Assembly: GCA_028284585.1 (NCBI GenBank)
Contig: JANQRK010000040.1
Span: forward strand, 1 to 64,000
Source of the DNA: Chromatiales bacterium
GTDB taxonomy: Bacteria; Pseudomonadota; Gammaproteobacteria; Chromatiales; Chromatiaceae
Length of the DNA stretch: 64,000 nucleotides
Direction of reading: 5' to 3'
The notes beneath the pieces are model-generated. The model was not told the origin of the DNA. It was given only the letters and a program-made list of their open reading frames with translations, and made no database searches. Below, one piece after another: positions 10,286 through 21,427 of this stretch (positions within the stretch are counted from its first letter, which is position 1; each line of letters opens with the position of its first letter). Position numbers and translations under genes: made by a program.

Positions 10286-10659
10286 AGCGGTCGTGTCAGG
10301 TAGGCGGCGTAACTCAATACTGCGATACCCAGAACCCACGCGATTGGGGTTCGACTGCGATTGGCCGCACGATGAGCGTGCGCTCTGTCACCCCGCATCG
10401 CCGCACTTTGAGACCACGGTGCACCCTGACGATCGCAGTGACCCGCAGGGTTGGCTGCGTAGTCTGCCAAAGCAGAAACGGCGATCGAGCGTCTAGCGCC
10501 CACGTCGGGAAACGTCTTTCATGGTGGCTTAAGCATAGCGCGCCGGGTACCAAAAAACGGCTTGCAAACGGTCTTTTGGAGCCCGCTAAGTCCCCTAAAC
10601 CAGGCGTTCAACCTCGGCAACGTGTTCTTGGTCGTAGCGGTTGGATGCGTTGATGAAAA

Positions 10660-10830
10660 TCACCTTCTGGGTCCTGCTGCTTTCACCCCTCCCATCGCTT
10701 CGACATCAATGCCTTCGAGCGCCACGCGTTTGTTGGTGGCCTGAGCGAGTTCGTTGATCTCTTCCGGCATCGTGTCGAGACGGATCTGCTTGTCAGATGG
10801 CAATGTCGACAGCATCGACTTACGCTCAAT
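10660..10830 (-). pseudogene. C-terminal fragment of an unidentified ORF abutting the IS4 left end
   Basis: Minus-strand KSMLSTLPSDKQIRLDTMPEEINELAQATNKRVALEGIDVEAMGGVKAAGPRR*; upstream part missing at the IS4-like region. Confidence 0.4.
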
Positions 10831-11093
10831 TTAGCCTAGGGCCAATGGCACTTACTTAATAGCAGTAGGCTGAACGCAGTCGAAGTAACGAATTGAATAT
10901 CAAGGAGAAGGCTGACTTGAATTGGTAGGATGCTTGTCGCCAAACACACATTCCACCAACCCGAGGTCAGCCATGGATAAGCGTAGAGCGCGAGCGCAAT
11001 TGCAGCAACAGCAGACACGTATCAATCGACGTGCACAGGAAAGCCATGCGGTGGATTTTTTCAATGTGTTGACTGGGCCTGGCGCTGCTTGAT

Positions 11094-12188
11094 TTGACTG
11101 AGGCCCATCTCCCCGCGCATCGAGAACGCCTGTACCCCCCGACGGTCACCTTGTCACTGTTCATCAAACAGGCGCTGGAGGAGGATGGCTCCTGCCAAAG
11201 AGCCGTCAATAGCTGGGCCGCGCAACGTGTGGCAGAAGGACTATCTCCACAAAGTGTGCGCACCGGGGCGTACTGCAAAGCACGGCAGCGTTTGCCGCTG
11301 GTGATGGTAACGGCATTGACGCGAGAGACCGGCAATTTGCTCTGTACGGCGGGTTCTATCGGTTGGCGTTGGCAGGGACGAACGGTCAAGCTGGTTGATG
11401 GGCCCGGCCTATCGATGCCGGATACGCCAGAAAATCAGGCACGGTATCCACAACTCAGTAGCTAAGCCTGCGGTGTGGGTTTCCCTTTGGCTCGACTGGT
11501 AGCGGTCATTTGCTTGTCCACCGGGGCGATCATCGATGCGGCGATCGGGCCGTTTGTCGGCAAAGGGCAGAGCGAAAATGCGCTGGTGAGACAGTTGCTT
11601 GGTGCATTCCATGCCGGCGAGGTGGTGTTGGCGGATGCGCTTTACTGTAGCTATTGGCTGATTGCGACGCTGCAGTCGGTCGGTGTGGACATCGTGTTCG
11701 AACAGCACGGTTCACGCAGCACGGATTTTCGTCGTGGCCAACGTCGGGGCGTGCGTGATCACCGAGTCACTTGGCGCAAACCGAAACAATGTCCCGCGTG
11801 GCTGACTCGTCGTGAGTATGAGGCGTTTCCAGACACGCTCACAGTGCGTGAGGTCAAGGGGGACAAGCGGGTGCTGGTGACCACCCTGCTCGATCCCTGC
11901 GAGGTGAGAAAACAGGAGCTGCTCGATTTGTATATCCAACGCTGGCACATCGAATTGGATCTGAGAAACATTAAAACGACATTGGGCATGGATGTGCTCC
12001 GATGCCTCACGCCGGACATGGTTGAGAAAGAACTGTGGGTCAATCTGCTGGCTTACAATCTGATCCGTCTGCTGATGACGCAGGCAGCGATCGAAGCCGG
12101 TTTGCATCGGCGCGAGGTCAGTTTCAAGCACACGGTGCAGCTCTGGCTGCAATGGCAGCCATCACTACGTGGACGCGGCGTTAATTAG
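11094..12188 (+). pseudogene. IS4-family transposase with in-frame TAA (11463-11465)
   Basis: ORFs 11094-11465 and 11475-12188 are in the same frame: PQLSS*ACGVGFPLARLVAVICLSTGAIIDAAIGP; YIQRWHIELDLRNIKTTLGMDVL is IS4-like. Confidence 0.85.
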
Positions 12189-12614
12189 CCGAGAGAACTG
12201 TGTGGTCGCTCTTCGTTGATATTGAGTTCGCCAGCTGTCGTACGTTGGAGGTCTGAAGAAACGCCTAGGCGGGGTCGGATGGGGTCCTGGGAGGCGCTGA
12301 GAGGCCGTGAGAGCAGCGATCGGGCAGGTTACACGTGCGGTGTGATTGCTGTTCGGCGCAAAGACATGCGTGGAAACGGGTGTGGTGGACTCGCGACTTC
12401 GGCTACAGCTTCGCCAGCCGATCTTCGTAGCCAAAGAAGCCTGGTTGCACGCGATCTGCCCTCTAACTGCTCGGTTCCGAGATGCCCTTGAATAAGAGCC
12501 GCCGCGCTTATGGGCTCATCCAATAGCGAATGTGAGAACTCTCACATTTGGGCCAGATAGGCGATGGCATCCTAAATCCTCCTTAATGGCGCCTCAATTT
12601 CTAGAGGTGCCCAT

Positions 12615-13331
12615 TTGTTGCATGTGAAACGAAGGAGACTTGCCATGAGGAATTTATTGCTTACCGCCATATTTTTTTTTGCAACCGGCATCTCACCAAT
12701 AGTCAATGCCGAGACTTACAAAGGGTTCCAAGATCGCCTTGGCCAAAACGATAAAAAAAGTGATGCAATTCTACAGATTTTGTCTTTCGAAGGAGTTGTG
12801 ACTGAAAGCAACGTAGAAGATATCAAAACTGGCAGGACAGTCCATGGTCGCGCTGTTTGGGAAGTCGGTCTCGTAGATATGGATTCCAGTCCAACATCAG
12901 GACTATATATGAACCTGCGAAAAATCCGCACCTCCACTTCCTTGATTTTGCGAGGATCATCGGATGTTTTTGTCAACTCTACAGCTCCTGTAAGTGATGA
13001 TGTTCACTTTGACGCAACAGACACTGCACCAGCGGTTTGGTGGGGTCCTGGTGACGAGCCAGGGGATTGGATCATCATTATTTGTGAAAGCAATTCACCT
13101 GAAAATGGTGGCGATAAGTTCAGCTTCGTTTACGGTGGTGTCAGTGAGACTCATGGAGTTATTTTTATGAGGGCTGAATTTGCGGATCCCAGTGGGCAAG
13201 CAATTCAGGAAGATGCACTACCAGACGAATTCAATGTTGAAAAGTTTAAAACGGCGACATTTGAAATAGCAGATCACTCGGGAAAAATGATGGTCAAGGG
13301 CGAAGTTAAGGGGGTCGATCTTGGCCGCTAA
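12615..13331 (+). CDS. Secreted hypothetical protein
   Basis: 238 aa with signal peptide-like N-terminus (MRNLLLTAIFFFATGISPIVNAE); AT-richer than neighbours. Confidence 0.6.
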   Translation: MLHVKRRRLAMRNLLLTAIFFFATGISPIVNAETYKGFQDRLGQNDKKSDAILQILSFEGVVTESNVEDIKTGRTVHGRAVWEVGLVDMDSSPTSGLYMNLRKIRTSTSLILRGSSDVFVNSTAPVSDDVHFDATDTAPAVWWGPGDEPGDWIIIICESNSPENGGDKFSFVYGGVSETHGVIFMRAEFADPSGQAIQEDALPDEFNVEKFKTATFEIADHSGKMMVKGEVKGVDLGR

Positions 13332-13346
13332 ATGTGTAGGGATAAC

Positions 13347-13490
13347 GTAAGCGCCTACGAAACGGCGTCTGTTCAAACCCACGCGTGTATCCAACGCTGG
13401 CTCCTGTGCCCAACGACAGGAGTCAGTGATGAACGACAGCGAATCACCCGGCACGCGAGCGCGCTACTGGAGAGCACAATTCGATGCCTG
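13347..13490 (+). mobile_element. Truncated IS66-family end including the tnpA start
   Basis: GTAAGCGCCTACGAAACGGCGTCTGTTCAAACCC..ATGAACGACAGCGAATCACCCGGCACGCGAGC is near-identical to the terminus of the complete IS66 ending at 19290. Confidence 0.8.
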
Positions 13491-13697
13491 GTCGGCCGGG
13501 TGTTTCTCGATGGACGCAACATCAACGCCGAGATGGTTGCGGATGGTGCGGCCTGGGTGTACCGCAAATACAACCGCGATCCGCGGCTACTCGAACTGGA
13601 ACACCAGGCGCGGGAGCAGGGCAGGGGGCTGTGGGCGCTACAGCCGGACCAGCGAATACCACCATGGGAATGGCGGAAGCAACCGAGGTCAAAATGA
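13491..13697 (+). pseudogene. C-terminal part of a thermonuclease (SNase)-like protein
   Basis: GRVFLDGRNINAEMVADGAAWVYRKYNRDPRLLELEHQAREQGRGLWALQPDQRIPPWEWRK; N-terminal part absent. Confidence 0.75.
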
Positions 13698-13933
13698 CGG
13701 AGACCCGCAAGAGTACAGACCCTTGCCGCAGTTGCTGGCATTGCCTGAACTACATCCGTCGAATACCAAACATGCTGCTCGATGGCCCGGTAACAGGGAA
13801 CAGTACCGTGGATTGGCACACAGACCAGTATCGCCAGCCGGACCAATGGCATCGCGGGGATAAGGAGGTAGACGCCGATGATGTCTGGGACCGTTTCGAA
13901 ATCGATGCGCCGCCAAAAACGACGGACACTTGA
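13694..13933 (+). CDS. Small hypothetical protein with CRSCWHC motif
   Basis: 79-aa ORF MTETRKSTDPCRSCWHCLNYIRRIP.. overlapping the SNase stop. Confidence 0.45.
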   Translation: MTETRKSTDPCRSCWHCLNYIRRIPNMLLDGPVTGNSTVDWHTDQYRQPDQWHRGDKEVDADDVWDRFEIDAPPKTTDT

Positions 13934-14005
13934 GCAAATCCCGAGATCTGCAAATTCTCCCAACCCAGTCGATATCCCAGGAAACCGTTTAGAACAGGGA
14001 AGGCA

Positions 14006-14506
14006 ATGGACCCCATCGGTGCAATCTTCGCGTCCATCGTGGACGTTATTTCAAACCCGATTTCGCAGCGTTTCGCGGACGTGACCGGCACCCAGCTCCA
14101 AAGCGTCGTGGTCGAACACCAAGGCATCCAGGTTCCCTACAGCTATCAACTGTGGAAGATCCAGCCCAAGTCCGTCTGCCACAGCTATGGCAACAACGTC
14201 GAGGACTTCTCCCGTTGTACGGTCGCCGCGAAATCCATGTTCACGGAGGCCTGCCAACACCTTCAAGACAAACCCGCCGGCGATTGGCGACACACCAAGC
14301 TGCAGAACATGTACTGCACCGCCGCCGTGTCATACCAGCCGACCGTCGCGAACATCGGCTGGTCATCTGATACATCACCGCTGGATGAGGCCAGAACGGC
14401 GTGCAATCTCGCGATCGCCGAGCTCGTCGGCAATCCGGATCCGGCTGCCCGACAACGCAAAAAGACCACGTGCGACAAGTACGACGCGCTGAAGGCCGCC
14501 CAGTAG
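14006..14506 (+). CDS. Hypothetical cysteine-containing protein
   Basis: 166-aa ORF, coding-like composition. Confidence 0.55.
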   Translation: MDPIGAIFASIVDVISNPISQRFADVTGTQLQSVVVEHQGIQVPYSYQLWKIQPKSVCHSYGNNVEDFSRCTVAAKSMFTEACQHLQDKPAGDWRHTKLQNMYCTAAVSYQPTVANIGWSSDTSPLDEARTACNLAIAELVGNPDPAARQRKKTTCDKYDALKAAQ

Positions 14507-14850
14507 TCGGCTCGGGCAACGGTCAGGGAAGCGGGGAGAACGGTAGATTCCGGCGGGTATAGTGGCAGACGGTTTGCCAGCCGTTCGGACTGCGCGTGAA
14601 CGGTCCCCTTGACATTGTAGTTCTTCACCGGTTTACCTAAGATTAAGTGTAAGCGCCAAAGAATCGACCTTATAGCGGCTGGGCCAGACGTGACAAAGCC
14701 CCACGGACATCCTTGCGCATGGGGCTTTACGGAAATTCGCACCGGGTGACGTCTCCTTGTCGGTCGGCGTTCGACATTCCCTGTCATCATCCAATGTAGG
14801 TTTTGTCTTGCCAGGCCGCAAATCACTCGGTTCCCGAGATGCCTTGGCGG

Positions 14851-15429
14851 TCAAACCGATGACGTGGTCATGTTAGTTTGCCACGGCAGCAGCGCTTCGA
14901 TTGCCTCGACGGTGTCTGCTGCCGCGATGTGCGTCAGCACATGGCGGAGATAATCATAAGGCGCCAGCCCATTGGCCTTGGCGGTCTCGATCAGACTGTA
15001 GACGGTCGCACTGGCCCGCGCACCGCGTGAGGTGTCGGCGAAAAGCCAGTTCCGTCGGCCGACCGCGAAGGGACGGATGGCATTCTCCGCCAGTGCATTG
15101 CTGATCTGCAGCCGGCCGTCGTCGAGATACCCGACGAGGTAATCCCATTGGTTCAGCGTGTACTGGATGGCTTTATACGTCAGGCTGTCTTTCGGCACAC
15201 GGCTGGCATTGGCCTGTAACCAGGTTTTCAAGTCCTCGAGGATTGGCTGGGCGAGCTGCTGTCGCTGTGCCGTCTTCTGCTTCGGCGCCAGCGCCTTGAT
15301 CCGCTGTTCGATGGCGTAGAGCTGGCGGATCTTGCCGATGGCCACGTCCGCCTTGCTCACCTTCTGACCCTGCTTTTTGGCCGGTGCTGCCTTGCTCGCC
15401 TCGACAAACTTACGTCGGGCATGATCCCA
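14851..15429 (-). pseudogene. tnpC: IS66 transposase TnpC, C-terminal part (3' of the intron insertion)
   Basis: WDHARRKFVEASKAAPAKKQGQKVSKADVAIGKIRQLYAIEQ..LQISNALAENAIRPFAVGRRNWLFADTSRGARASATVYSLIETAKANGL. Confidence 0.9.
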
Positions 15430-17442
15430 ACTAGCGACAGGCTAAGCCTGGTAAAGGAGGACGATATGACGTAATGGTCTGAAACCTTTATTTGGAATCC
15501 AGAGGGTTCGACTCCCTCCCGGCAAAGACTAACCATCGGCCGGAAGATAGCCTTGCGTGTTGCCTGGTAACGGGTAGCGCGAAGCGTAGGCGTCGGATGC
15601 TAAAGCCGTGTGATTGAGCCTCGATATCATGTTCGTGCTGAGGTCTTCGTTGTGTTGGGTACGGGGACAGCATTGCAGGTACCGCTAAAGGTGAGGTGCT
15701 TGTGACTCGGCCGGGGTCTGAGAGCAGGGCAAAGGCATAGGACGGATTCCCCAGGAACCTGCGAGATCCTACGACCGACCCGCGAGGATGGTCTGAGCGG
15801 TGGCGGACCGAAAACAGCCACCTGGCCCGTCAGGGGCGGCACGGCCTGGCGGGAGCGGAACGGTGCAAGCCGCGGGAACCCGGCATCGAAACCATAAGAG
15901 GTCGGGCATTCGGCGTAGGAAGTCTTAGCGTCCTGATAGTACTGCTGACGTTGGGGAACTCGGCTCACGGGGACCCAGCCGAGGAAAGCGGGGCGTCACA
16001 TGAGTAGAACCGTTTGTGGGAAACACCGGGGGTGCCTTGAAACCCGAAAGCGTGTCAACGAAACAGGAACGGATAGCCGAATTGGCGAGAAGTAACCGGC
16101 AGATGGCGTTCACATCGCTGAACGGGTATCTGGATATCGAGTGGCTACGCCATGCCTATGAGCAAACGCGCAAGGACGGCGCGGTGGGCGTGGATGGACA
16201 GACGGCGCAAGCCTACGCTGTCAATTTAGAGGCGAACTTGGCGAACCTGCTGACGCGGCTGAAGTCGGGTCGGTATCGGGCGCCGCCGGTGCGTCGCGTC
16301 TACATTCCGAAAGCGGGATCAACGACGGAGAAACGACCGTTGGGTATTCCCGCGTTCGGCGACAAAGTAGCGCAACGGGCGGTCGTGATGTTGCTGGAGG
16401 CCATCTACGAGCAGGACTTCCGGTCATGCTCATTTGGCTTTCGGCGTGGTCGCTCGGCGCACCAAGCCTTGCAGCACTTGCGAAACCGGATCATGGATGG
16501 CGGTGGGCGATGGATTCTAGACGTGGATCTACGTCGGTACTTTGATTCCATCGATCACGTCAAGCTCCGGGAATTGCTCGCCAACCGAGTCGTCGACGGC
16601 GTGATACGTCGTTTGATTGATAAATGGCTGAAGGCGGGAGTGCTGGAAGAGGGGCAGTGGCATCGCTCGTTGACCGGCACGCCACAGGGGGGCGTCATAT
16701 CGCCCTTGCTGGCCAATGTCTATCTGCACTATGTGCTGGACGAATGGTTCCACCAGGCGGTGGAGCCGCGGATGAAGGGTCGTTGCACCCTGGTGCGGTT
16801 CTGTGACGATTTCGTCATGGTGTTCGAAGACTTCCTCGACAGTCAGCGCGTAAGCCGCGTGCTGGGCAAGCGGTTGGGGCGATTCGGCCTCACGCTACAC
16901 CCGGACAAGACCTGTCTGGTGGATTTTCGATTCGAACGGCCGGGCGGTGTCCGACATCGCTGTGCACAGGCCACTTGCTTTAATTTCCTGGGTTTCACCC
17001 ATGTCTGGGGAAGATCGCGGAGAGGCAAGTCGGTGGTCTACCAACGCACCGCGAAGGATCGCTACGCCAGGACGCTCAAGGCCCTGAGTCGGTACTGCCA
17101 GTACCATCGCCATCGCCCGCTCGAAGAGCAGCACGCCAAGCTGAGTCGGATGCTGCGTGGCCACTACGCGTATTTCGGCATTACCGGCAACGGTAAACGC
17201 CTACGCTGGCTGGCCCATCGGGCCGAGCACATCTGGCGGAAGTGGCTATCGCGCCGTGTGCGCAATGGCCAGATAGATTGGCAGCGGTTTAAGAACCTGC
17301 TGGCGCATTATCCCTTGCCGATGCCACGCATCGTTCATCAATACGCCGCGACGAGCGAAGCTGCCATGTGAAGAACCGGATGCGTCAATCGCGCTCGTCC
17401 GGGTCTGTGAGGGGTGGGGACGGTAACGTCCCCGCCTACTCG
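15430..17442 (+). mobile_element. Group II intron (boundaries approximate), inserted antisense in tnpC
   Basis: RT/maturase ORF on + strand; domain V-like hairpin at 17373-17405 and domain VI-like sequence GGGACGGTAACGTCCCC; tnpC interrupted on either side. Confidence 0.85.
16016..17371 (+). CDS. ltrA: Group II intron reverse transcriptase/maturase
   Basis: 451 aa; DGAVGVDGQTAQAY, RPLGIPAFGDKVAQ, SFGFRRGRSAHQAL, GTPQGGVISPLLANVYLHYVLD, FCDDFV. Confidence 0.93.
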   Translation: MGNTGGALKPESVSTKQERIAELARSNRQMAFTSLNGYLDIEWLRHAYEQTRKDGAVGVDGQTAQAYAVNLEANLANLLTRLKSGRYRAPPVRRVYIPKAGSTTEKRPLGIPAFGDKVAQRAVVMLLEAIYEQDFRSCSFGFRRGRSAHQALQHLRNRIMDGGGRWILDVDLRRYFDSIDHVKLRELLANRVVDGVIRRLIDKWLKAGVLEEGQWHRSLTGTPQGGVISPLLANVYLHYVLDEWFHQAVEPRMKGRCTLVRFCDDFVMVFEDFLDSQRVSRVLGKRLGRFGLTLHPDKTCLVDFRFERPGGVRHRCAQATCFNFLGFTHVWGRSRRGKSVVYQRTAKDRYARTLKALSRYCQYHRHRPLEEQHAKLSRMLRGHYAYFGITGNGKRLRWLAHRAEHIWRKWLSRRVRNGQIDWQRFKNLLAHYPLPMPRIVHQYAATSEAAM

Positions 17443-18507
17443 GAACCCGATGCGCGTGATCGGATTGTCCCGGCACACCTGGTTGTAGCCGGCATAGCCG
17501 TCCGTCTGCAGCACGCCTTCGTAGCCATCGAGCAGGCGTGAGGGCACGTCCTCACTGCGTGAGGCATCGTAATGGAATAACACCACTGGCCGATCCGGCG
17601 GCCCGCCGCGGATCAGCCACATCCATTTGTCCGAGCGCGCGACCTTGCCGTCCTCCTTGAGCACCTGGATCCGGGTTTCGTCGGCCTGCAAGTAGTCACC
17701 CGACAATTGGTGCTCCTGCAGCAGGTTGATCAACGGTTTGAAGACGTCATCTAAACGGATAATCCAGTTCGCCATCGCCGTGCGACTGAGGTGGCCGCCG
17801 TAGCGCGCCAGGATCTTTTCCAAGCGGTACAGTGGCAAGGCATCGGCATATTTCGCCGTCAGAATGTAGGCCAGCAGCGACACACTGGCGATGCATTTGC
17901 CCAGCGGGTGTGGCTGGCGCAACGCCGCCGCGATCCGTTGTTCACCGGTCTCCTCTTCAAACACCGCTTTTTCTTGCCAATATTCGATGACCTGTGCCTT
18001 GGCCGGCACGATGTCCAGCTCTTCCTTGACCTTGGTGAAAAAGGTCCGGCTGGCGCCTGCCTTCTCTTCCTCACTCAGCGTCAGATCAACACGCACGCGC
18101 GGCAGTTTGTCTGAGAAGCCTTTGCGTGGCTTGCGCTTGGGCTTGGCCGGCGGCTCGCCCGCTTCGGTCAGCGCCTGATCAATATCGCTGAGCGCCTGTT
18201 CCAGCTCGGCTTCGTCGAAGAAGTCACCCTGAAACGGCCGCTTCTCGCTGCTGGCACCAAAGCGCCGTTGCCTGGCCAGGCGCAGTTCTTCTTCGAGCAA
18301 TTTGAGCAGCTTCTGCTGCTCGCCGATGACATGTTTGTGGTCGACGATGACACGCTGGTGATCAGCAATGACATCATCGCGCTCAGCGATGACTTGATCA
18401 CGCTCGGCTATGAGGCGATCTTTCTCAACCAGCAAGGTGCGTAGTTCAGCCGGGGACAGCGACGCAAGATCAGAAGACGTTTGGCGTTGATCAGTCGCTG
18501 TGTGCAT
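17443..18507 (-). pseudogene. tnpC: IS66 transposase TnpC, N-terminal part (truncated by the intron)
   Basis: MHTATDQRQTSSDLASLSPAELRTLLVEKDRLIAERDQVIAERD..DGYEGVLQTDGYAGYNQVCRDNPITRIG. Confidence 0.9.
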
Positions 18508-18531
18508 ACGCGCATTTTACCTGAATGGCGT

Positions 18532-18900
18532 TCACAATGACGACGCGTAATGCAGCTTTCGATGGCCTTTCATCAGACTGATATCGTAGCCGTCGAGCAG
18601 CCAGTTGATCTGCTCACCGGTCAACCGCATGACCTCATCTTCGGGACGTGGCCAGCGAAACTTCTCCTCAGCCAGCGCCTTGTAATACAGCACGAAGCCA
18701 TTATCTTCCCACATCAGTAGCTTGATTTTGTTGCGCTGCCGATTGGTAAAGGCATACAGGCCACCGTCGAACGGATTGTGCCCGAGCGCTTGCTCGACGA
18801 TCGCCGCCAGGCCACGATAGCTCTTGCGGAAATCAACCGGGTCTCGGTAGAGATAGATCTGCGGAATCGCTAATGCCGGGCGCAGGTAGCGGTTCATCAC
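18532..18900 (-). CDS. tnpB: IS66 accessory protein TnpB
   Basis: IYLYRDPVDFRKSYRGLAAIVEQALGHNPFDGGLYAFTNRQRNKIKLLMWEDNGFVLYYKALAEEKF. Confidence 0.93.
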   Translation of the reverse strand: MMNRYLRPALAIPQIYLYRDPVDFRKSYRGLAAIVEQALGHNPFDGGLYAFTNRQRNKIKLLMWEDNGFVLYYKALAEEKFRWPRPEDEVMRLTGEQINWLLDGYDISLMKGHRKLHYASSL

Positions 18901-19211
18901 AGCCTGGCCAGCAGTTGCTCCACCAGGTGCAGATTCTGCGCGTTCACCCCGCGCAATTCGATCCCGTTGGGCAGGTGCACGCTCAGGCCACCTACCGGTG
19001 TGGCCACAACCGGCACGAAACCGGATACCCGGCCCGATTCCGACACCTGGCCCTGGCGCCGGAACTTGCGCAGCCAGTAACTAAAACGCGGATAACTCAG
19101 CTCGTTGGCTCTACAGAATGCCAGCTGGCTTTGACCAGAGGCTAACCAGGCATCAACCTGTGCTTTCCAATAGCGTTCTCGCGTGTCGGGTGATTCGCTG
19201 TCGCTCATCAT
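18897..19211 (-). CDS. tnpA: IS66 accessory protein TnpA
   Basis: SDSESPDTRERYWKAQVDAWLASGQSQLAFCRANELSYPRFSYWLRKFR. Confidence 0.85.
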   Translation of the reverse strand: MMSDSESPDTRERYWKAQVDAWLASGQSQLAFCRANELSYPRFSYWLRKFRRQGQVSESGRVSGFVPVVATPVGGLSVHLPNGIELRGVNAQNLHLVEQLLARL

Positions 19212-19637
19212 GGCTTCCCATCGTTGGTCATGGGGGCCAGTGTTGGTTACACGCGCGGGTTTGAATAGACGCTGATTTGGAGGCGCTTACGATTAAGTTG
19301 TGCTTTTGGACGCACTCGCGTCTACAAAAAGCCGCTCTCGGATCGTGCAACAGCGGCAGGGCCTCGGTGCCCCGGTCCACCATCCACCATCACTGCCTTT
19401 CGGCGGTTCTAGTATTTCAACTACCACTCACGCGGGTCTGCAGTACCCTCGCGGGGGCTGCGCTGCGCGTTCCCATTTCGGAGAGAAACAATGCTCAACA
19501 ATGGAAACGTTGGCCGCAGTTCGGCCGTGATACTACTTCTACTCAGCATCGGCCTCGTCGGTTGCTCAACCTTGCAGGATGACCCGCATCGTCGCGCCAA
19601 GATCGGCGCCGGCGTAGGTGCCGTTACCGGCACCGTT

Positions 19638-21427
19638 GAGACTGTCGAATTTGTCTTGAAGCCGCAGAAAAGCTGGGCTGTCGTGAAGTAGACTGGTCGC
19701 AACAACGGTTAGCAACCCAGGGAGGAAGGATGCCCCGCTACAAACCTGTCAATCTGCAGCAGGATGCCTTTGTCGCGATCTGCTTCGATAAACAGATCCT
19801 GCCGGGGACCTTTGAATACGCCCTGCATCATTTGATGGAGCGCACAGTCGACCTGTCGGCCTTCGATGCACAGTACGCGAATGATGACCTAGGTGCACGC
19901 GCCTACCACCCCAAGGTCCTGCTGAAGATTGTCCTGTTCGCCTATGCGCGTGGCCTGATCGGCAGCCGGCGGATCGAACGGGCCTGTCGTGAGAACGTGC
20001 AGTTCATGGCGCTCTCAGGCGAGGCCACACCGGATCATTCGACCCTCGCTGCCTTCATCAGCCGTTCGCCCGAGGCGATCCAGTCAGTCTTCCGCGAAGT
20101 CCTGCTGGTGTGCGATGCCGCTGGGCTGATCGGTCGCGAGCACTTCGCCATCGACGGCGTGAAGCTGCCGTCGAATGCCTCAAAGGATCTAAGCGGCCGG
20201 ATCGACGAGCTACAGGCAAAGGTCAAGAAACTGGACCGGGCGATTGAGCGGATGCTCAAAGCGCATCATCTGGAAGACGCGAAGGATGCCCAAGGCGACC
20301 TGGAAAGCCACGCGGCCCAGCAGATCGATAAGATCGAGCGCCAGAGCCGCAAGATCAAGGCCTTCCTCAAGTAAGCCCAGCCCAAGTTGGGCCCAAATGG
20401 CAAGGAGCGCAAGAGCAACGTCACCGACAACGACAGCGCCAAGATGAAGACCGGCAAAGGCGTGATCCAGGGCTACACGGCGATTGCTGTTACCGACGAC
20501 AAGCATCAAGTGATCGTCGAGGCCCAAGCCCATGGGGCACCCCAGGAGCAAGAGCTGCTGCAGCCGGTGCTGACCGACCTGCAGGAAAGCTTTCAGGACC
20601 TGGGGCTGTCAGGGAACATCCTGGCCGAAACCAAACTCACGGCGGATTCGGGCTTTCACAGCGGCGACAACCTCAACTGGCTCGACGAGCAACAGTGCGA
20701 CGCCTATGTGGCCGACAACCTTTTCCGTAAGCGCGATCCGCGCTTTGCGGATGCGGACAAGTACAAGCCACCCAAGCCACAACCCCATCGCTTTCGGCCC
20801 AGTGACTTCGACTACTACCCCCAGCGCCTGACTTGCACCTGTCCGGCAGGCAAGGCGCTGTACCGTAACGGCGCCAATGTGACGATCAAGGGTCGCACGG
20901 GCATCAAGTTCACGGCCCCGAAGTCGGCCTGCAGAGACTGTCATCTGCGAGCAAGCTGCCTGCGCGACGAACACCAAAAGACACCTCGCCAGGTCGTCTT
21001 CTTTCGAGAACCCGAGACTGTCGGCGATAGCACCGTCACGCGCATGAAGACCAAGATCGACAGCTTGGTGGGCCGGATGATCTACAGCAAGCGCCTGGGC
21101 ACGGTGGAGCCACCATTTGGCAATCTGCGCTACCACAAGGGGCTGGATCGCTTCACGCTGCGAGGGAGAGAGAAAGTGGATGGGCAGTGGAAGCTGTTTG
21201 CCTTGGTGCACAACATCGAGAAGCTGGCGCACTGTGGCTTATGAAACACAGGCTGCAGAGCGCAATGAACGGCTCAAAGCAGCCTGTCATGGCGCCAATC
21301 GGAGCGTGTGTGCATTGCGAGCGCGAACGGCGATGATTAGGTGAGTTGCGACATCATCGCTTGAAAGGAACCCAGATAATGCAGGTAAAGACACCGGCTG
21401 ACGTGCAATCAGAAATTCGACAGTCTC
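19638..21427 (+). mobile_element. IS1182-family insertion sequence
   Basis: Terminal inverted repeats GAGACTGTCGAATTT (19638) and AAATTCGACAGTCTC (21413-21427); GTT on both flanks. Confidence 0.88.
19730..21244 (+). pseudogene. IS1182-family transposase with in-frame TAA (20372-20374)
   Basis: ORFs 19730-20374 and 20387-21244 in the same frame: KIKAFLK*AQPKLGPNGKERKSNVTDNDSAKMKTGKG. Confidence 0.88.

Larger units (their letters stand above)
14641..19298 (-). mobile_element. IS66-family insertion sequence (14649-19290) with 8-bp TSD GATTAAGT, carrying a group II intron in tnpC
   Basis: Ends GTAAGCGCC (14649) and GGCGCTTAC (19290); identical flanking octamers GATTAAGT at 14641-14648 and 19291-19298; tnpA/tnpB/tnpC inside. 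Confidence 0.9.
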
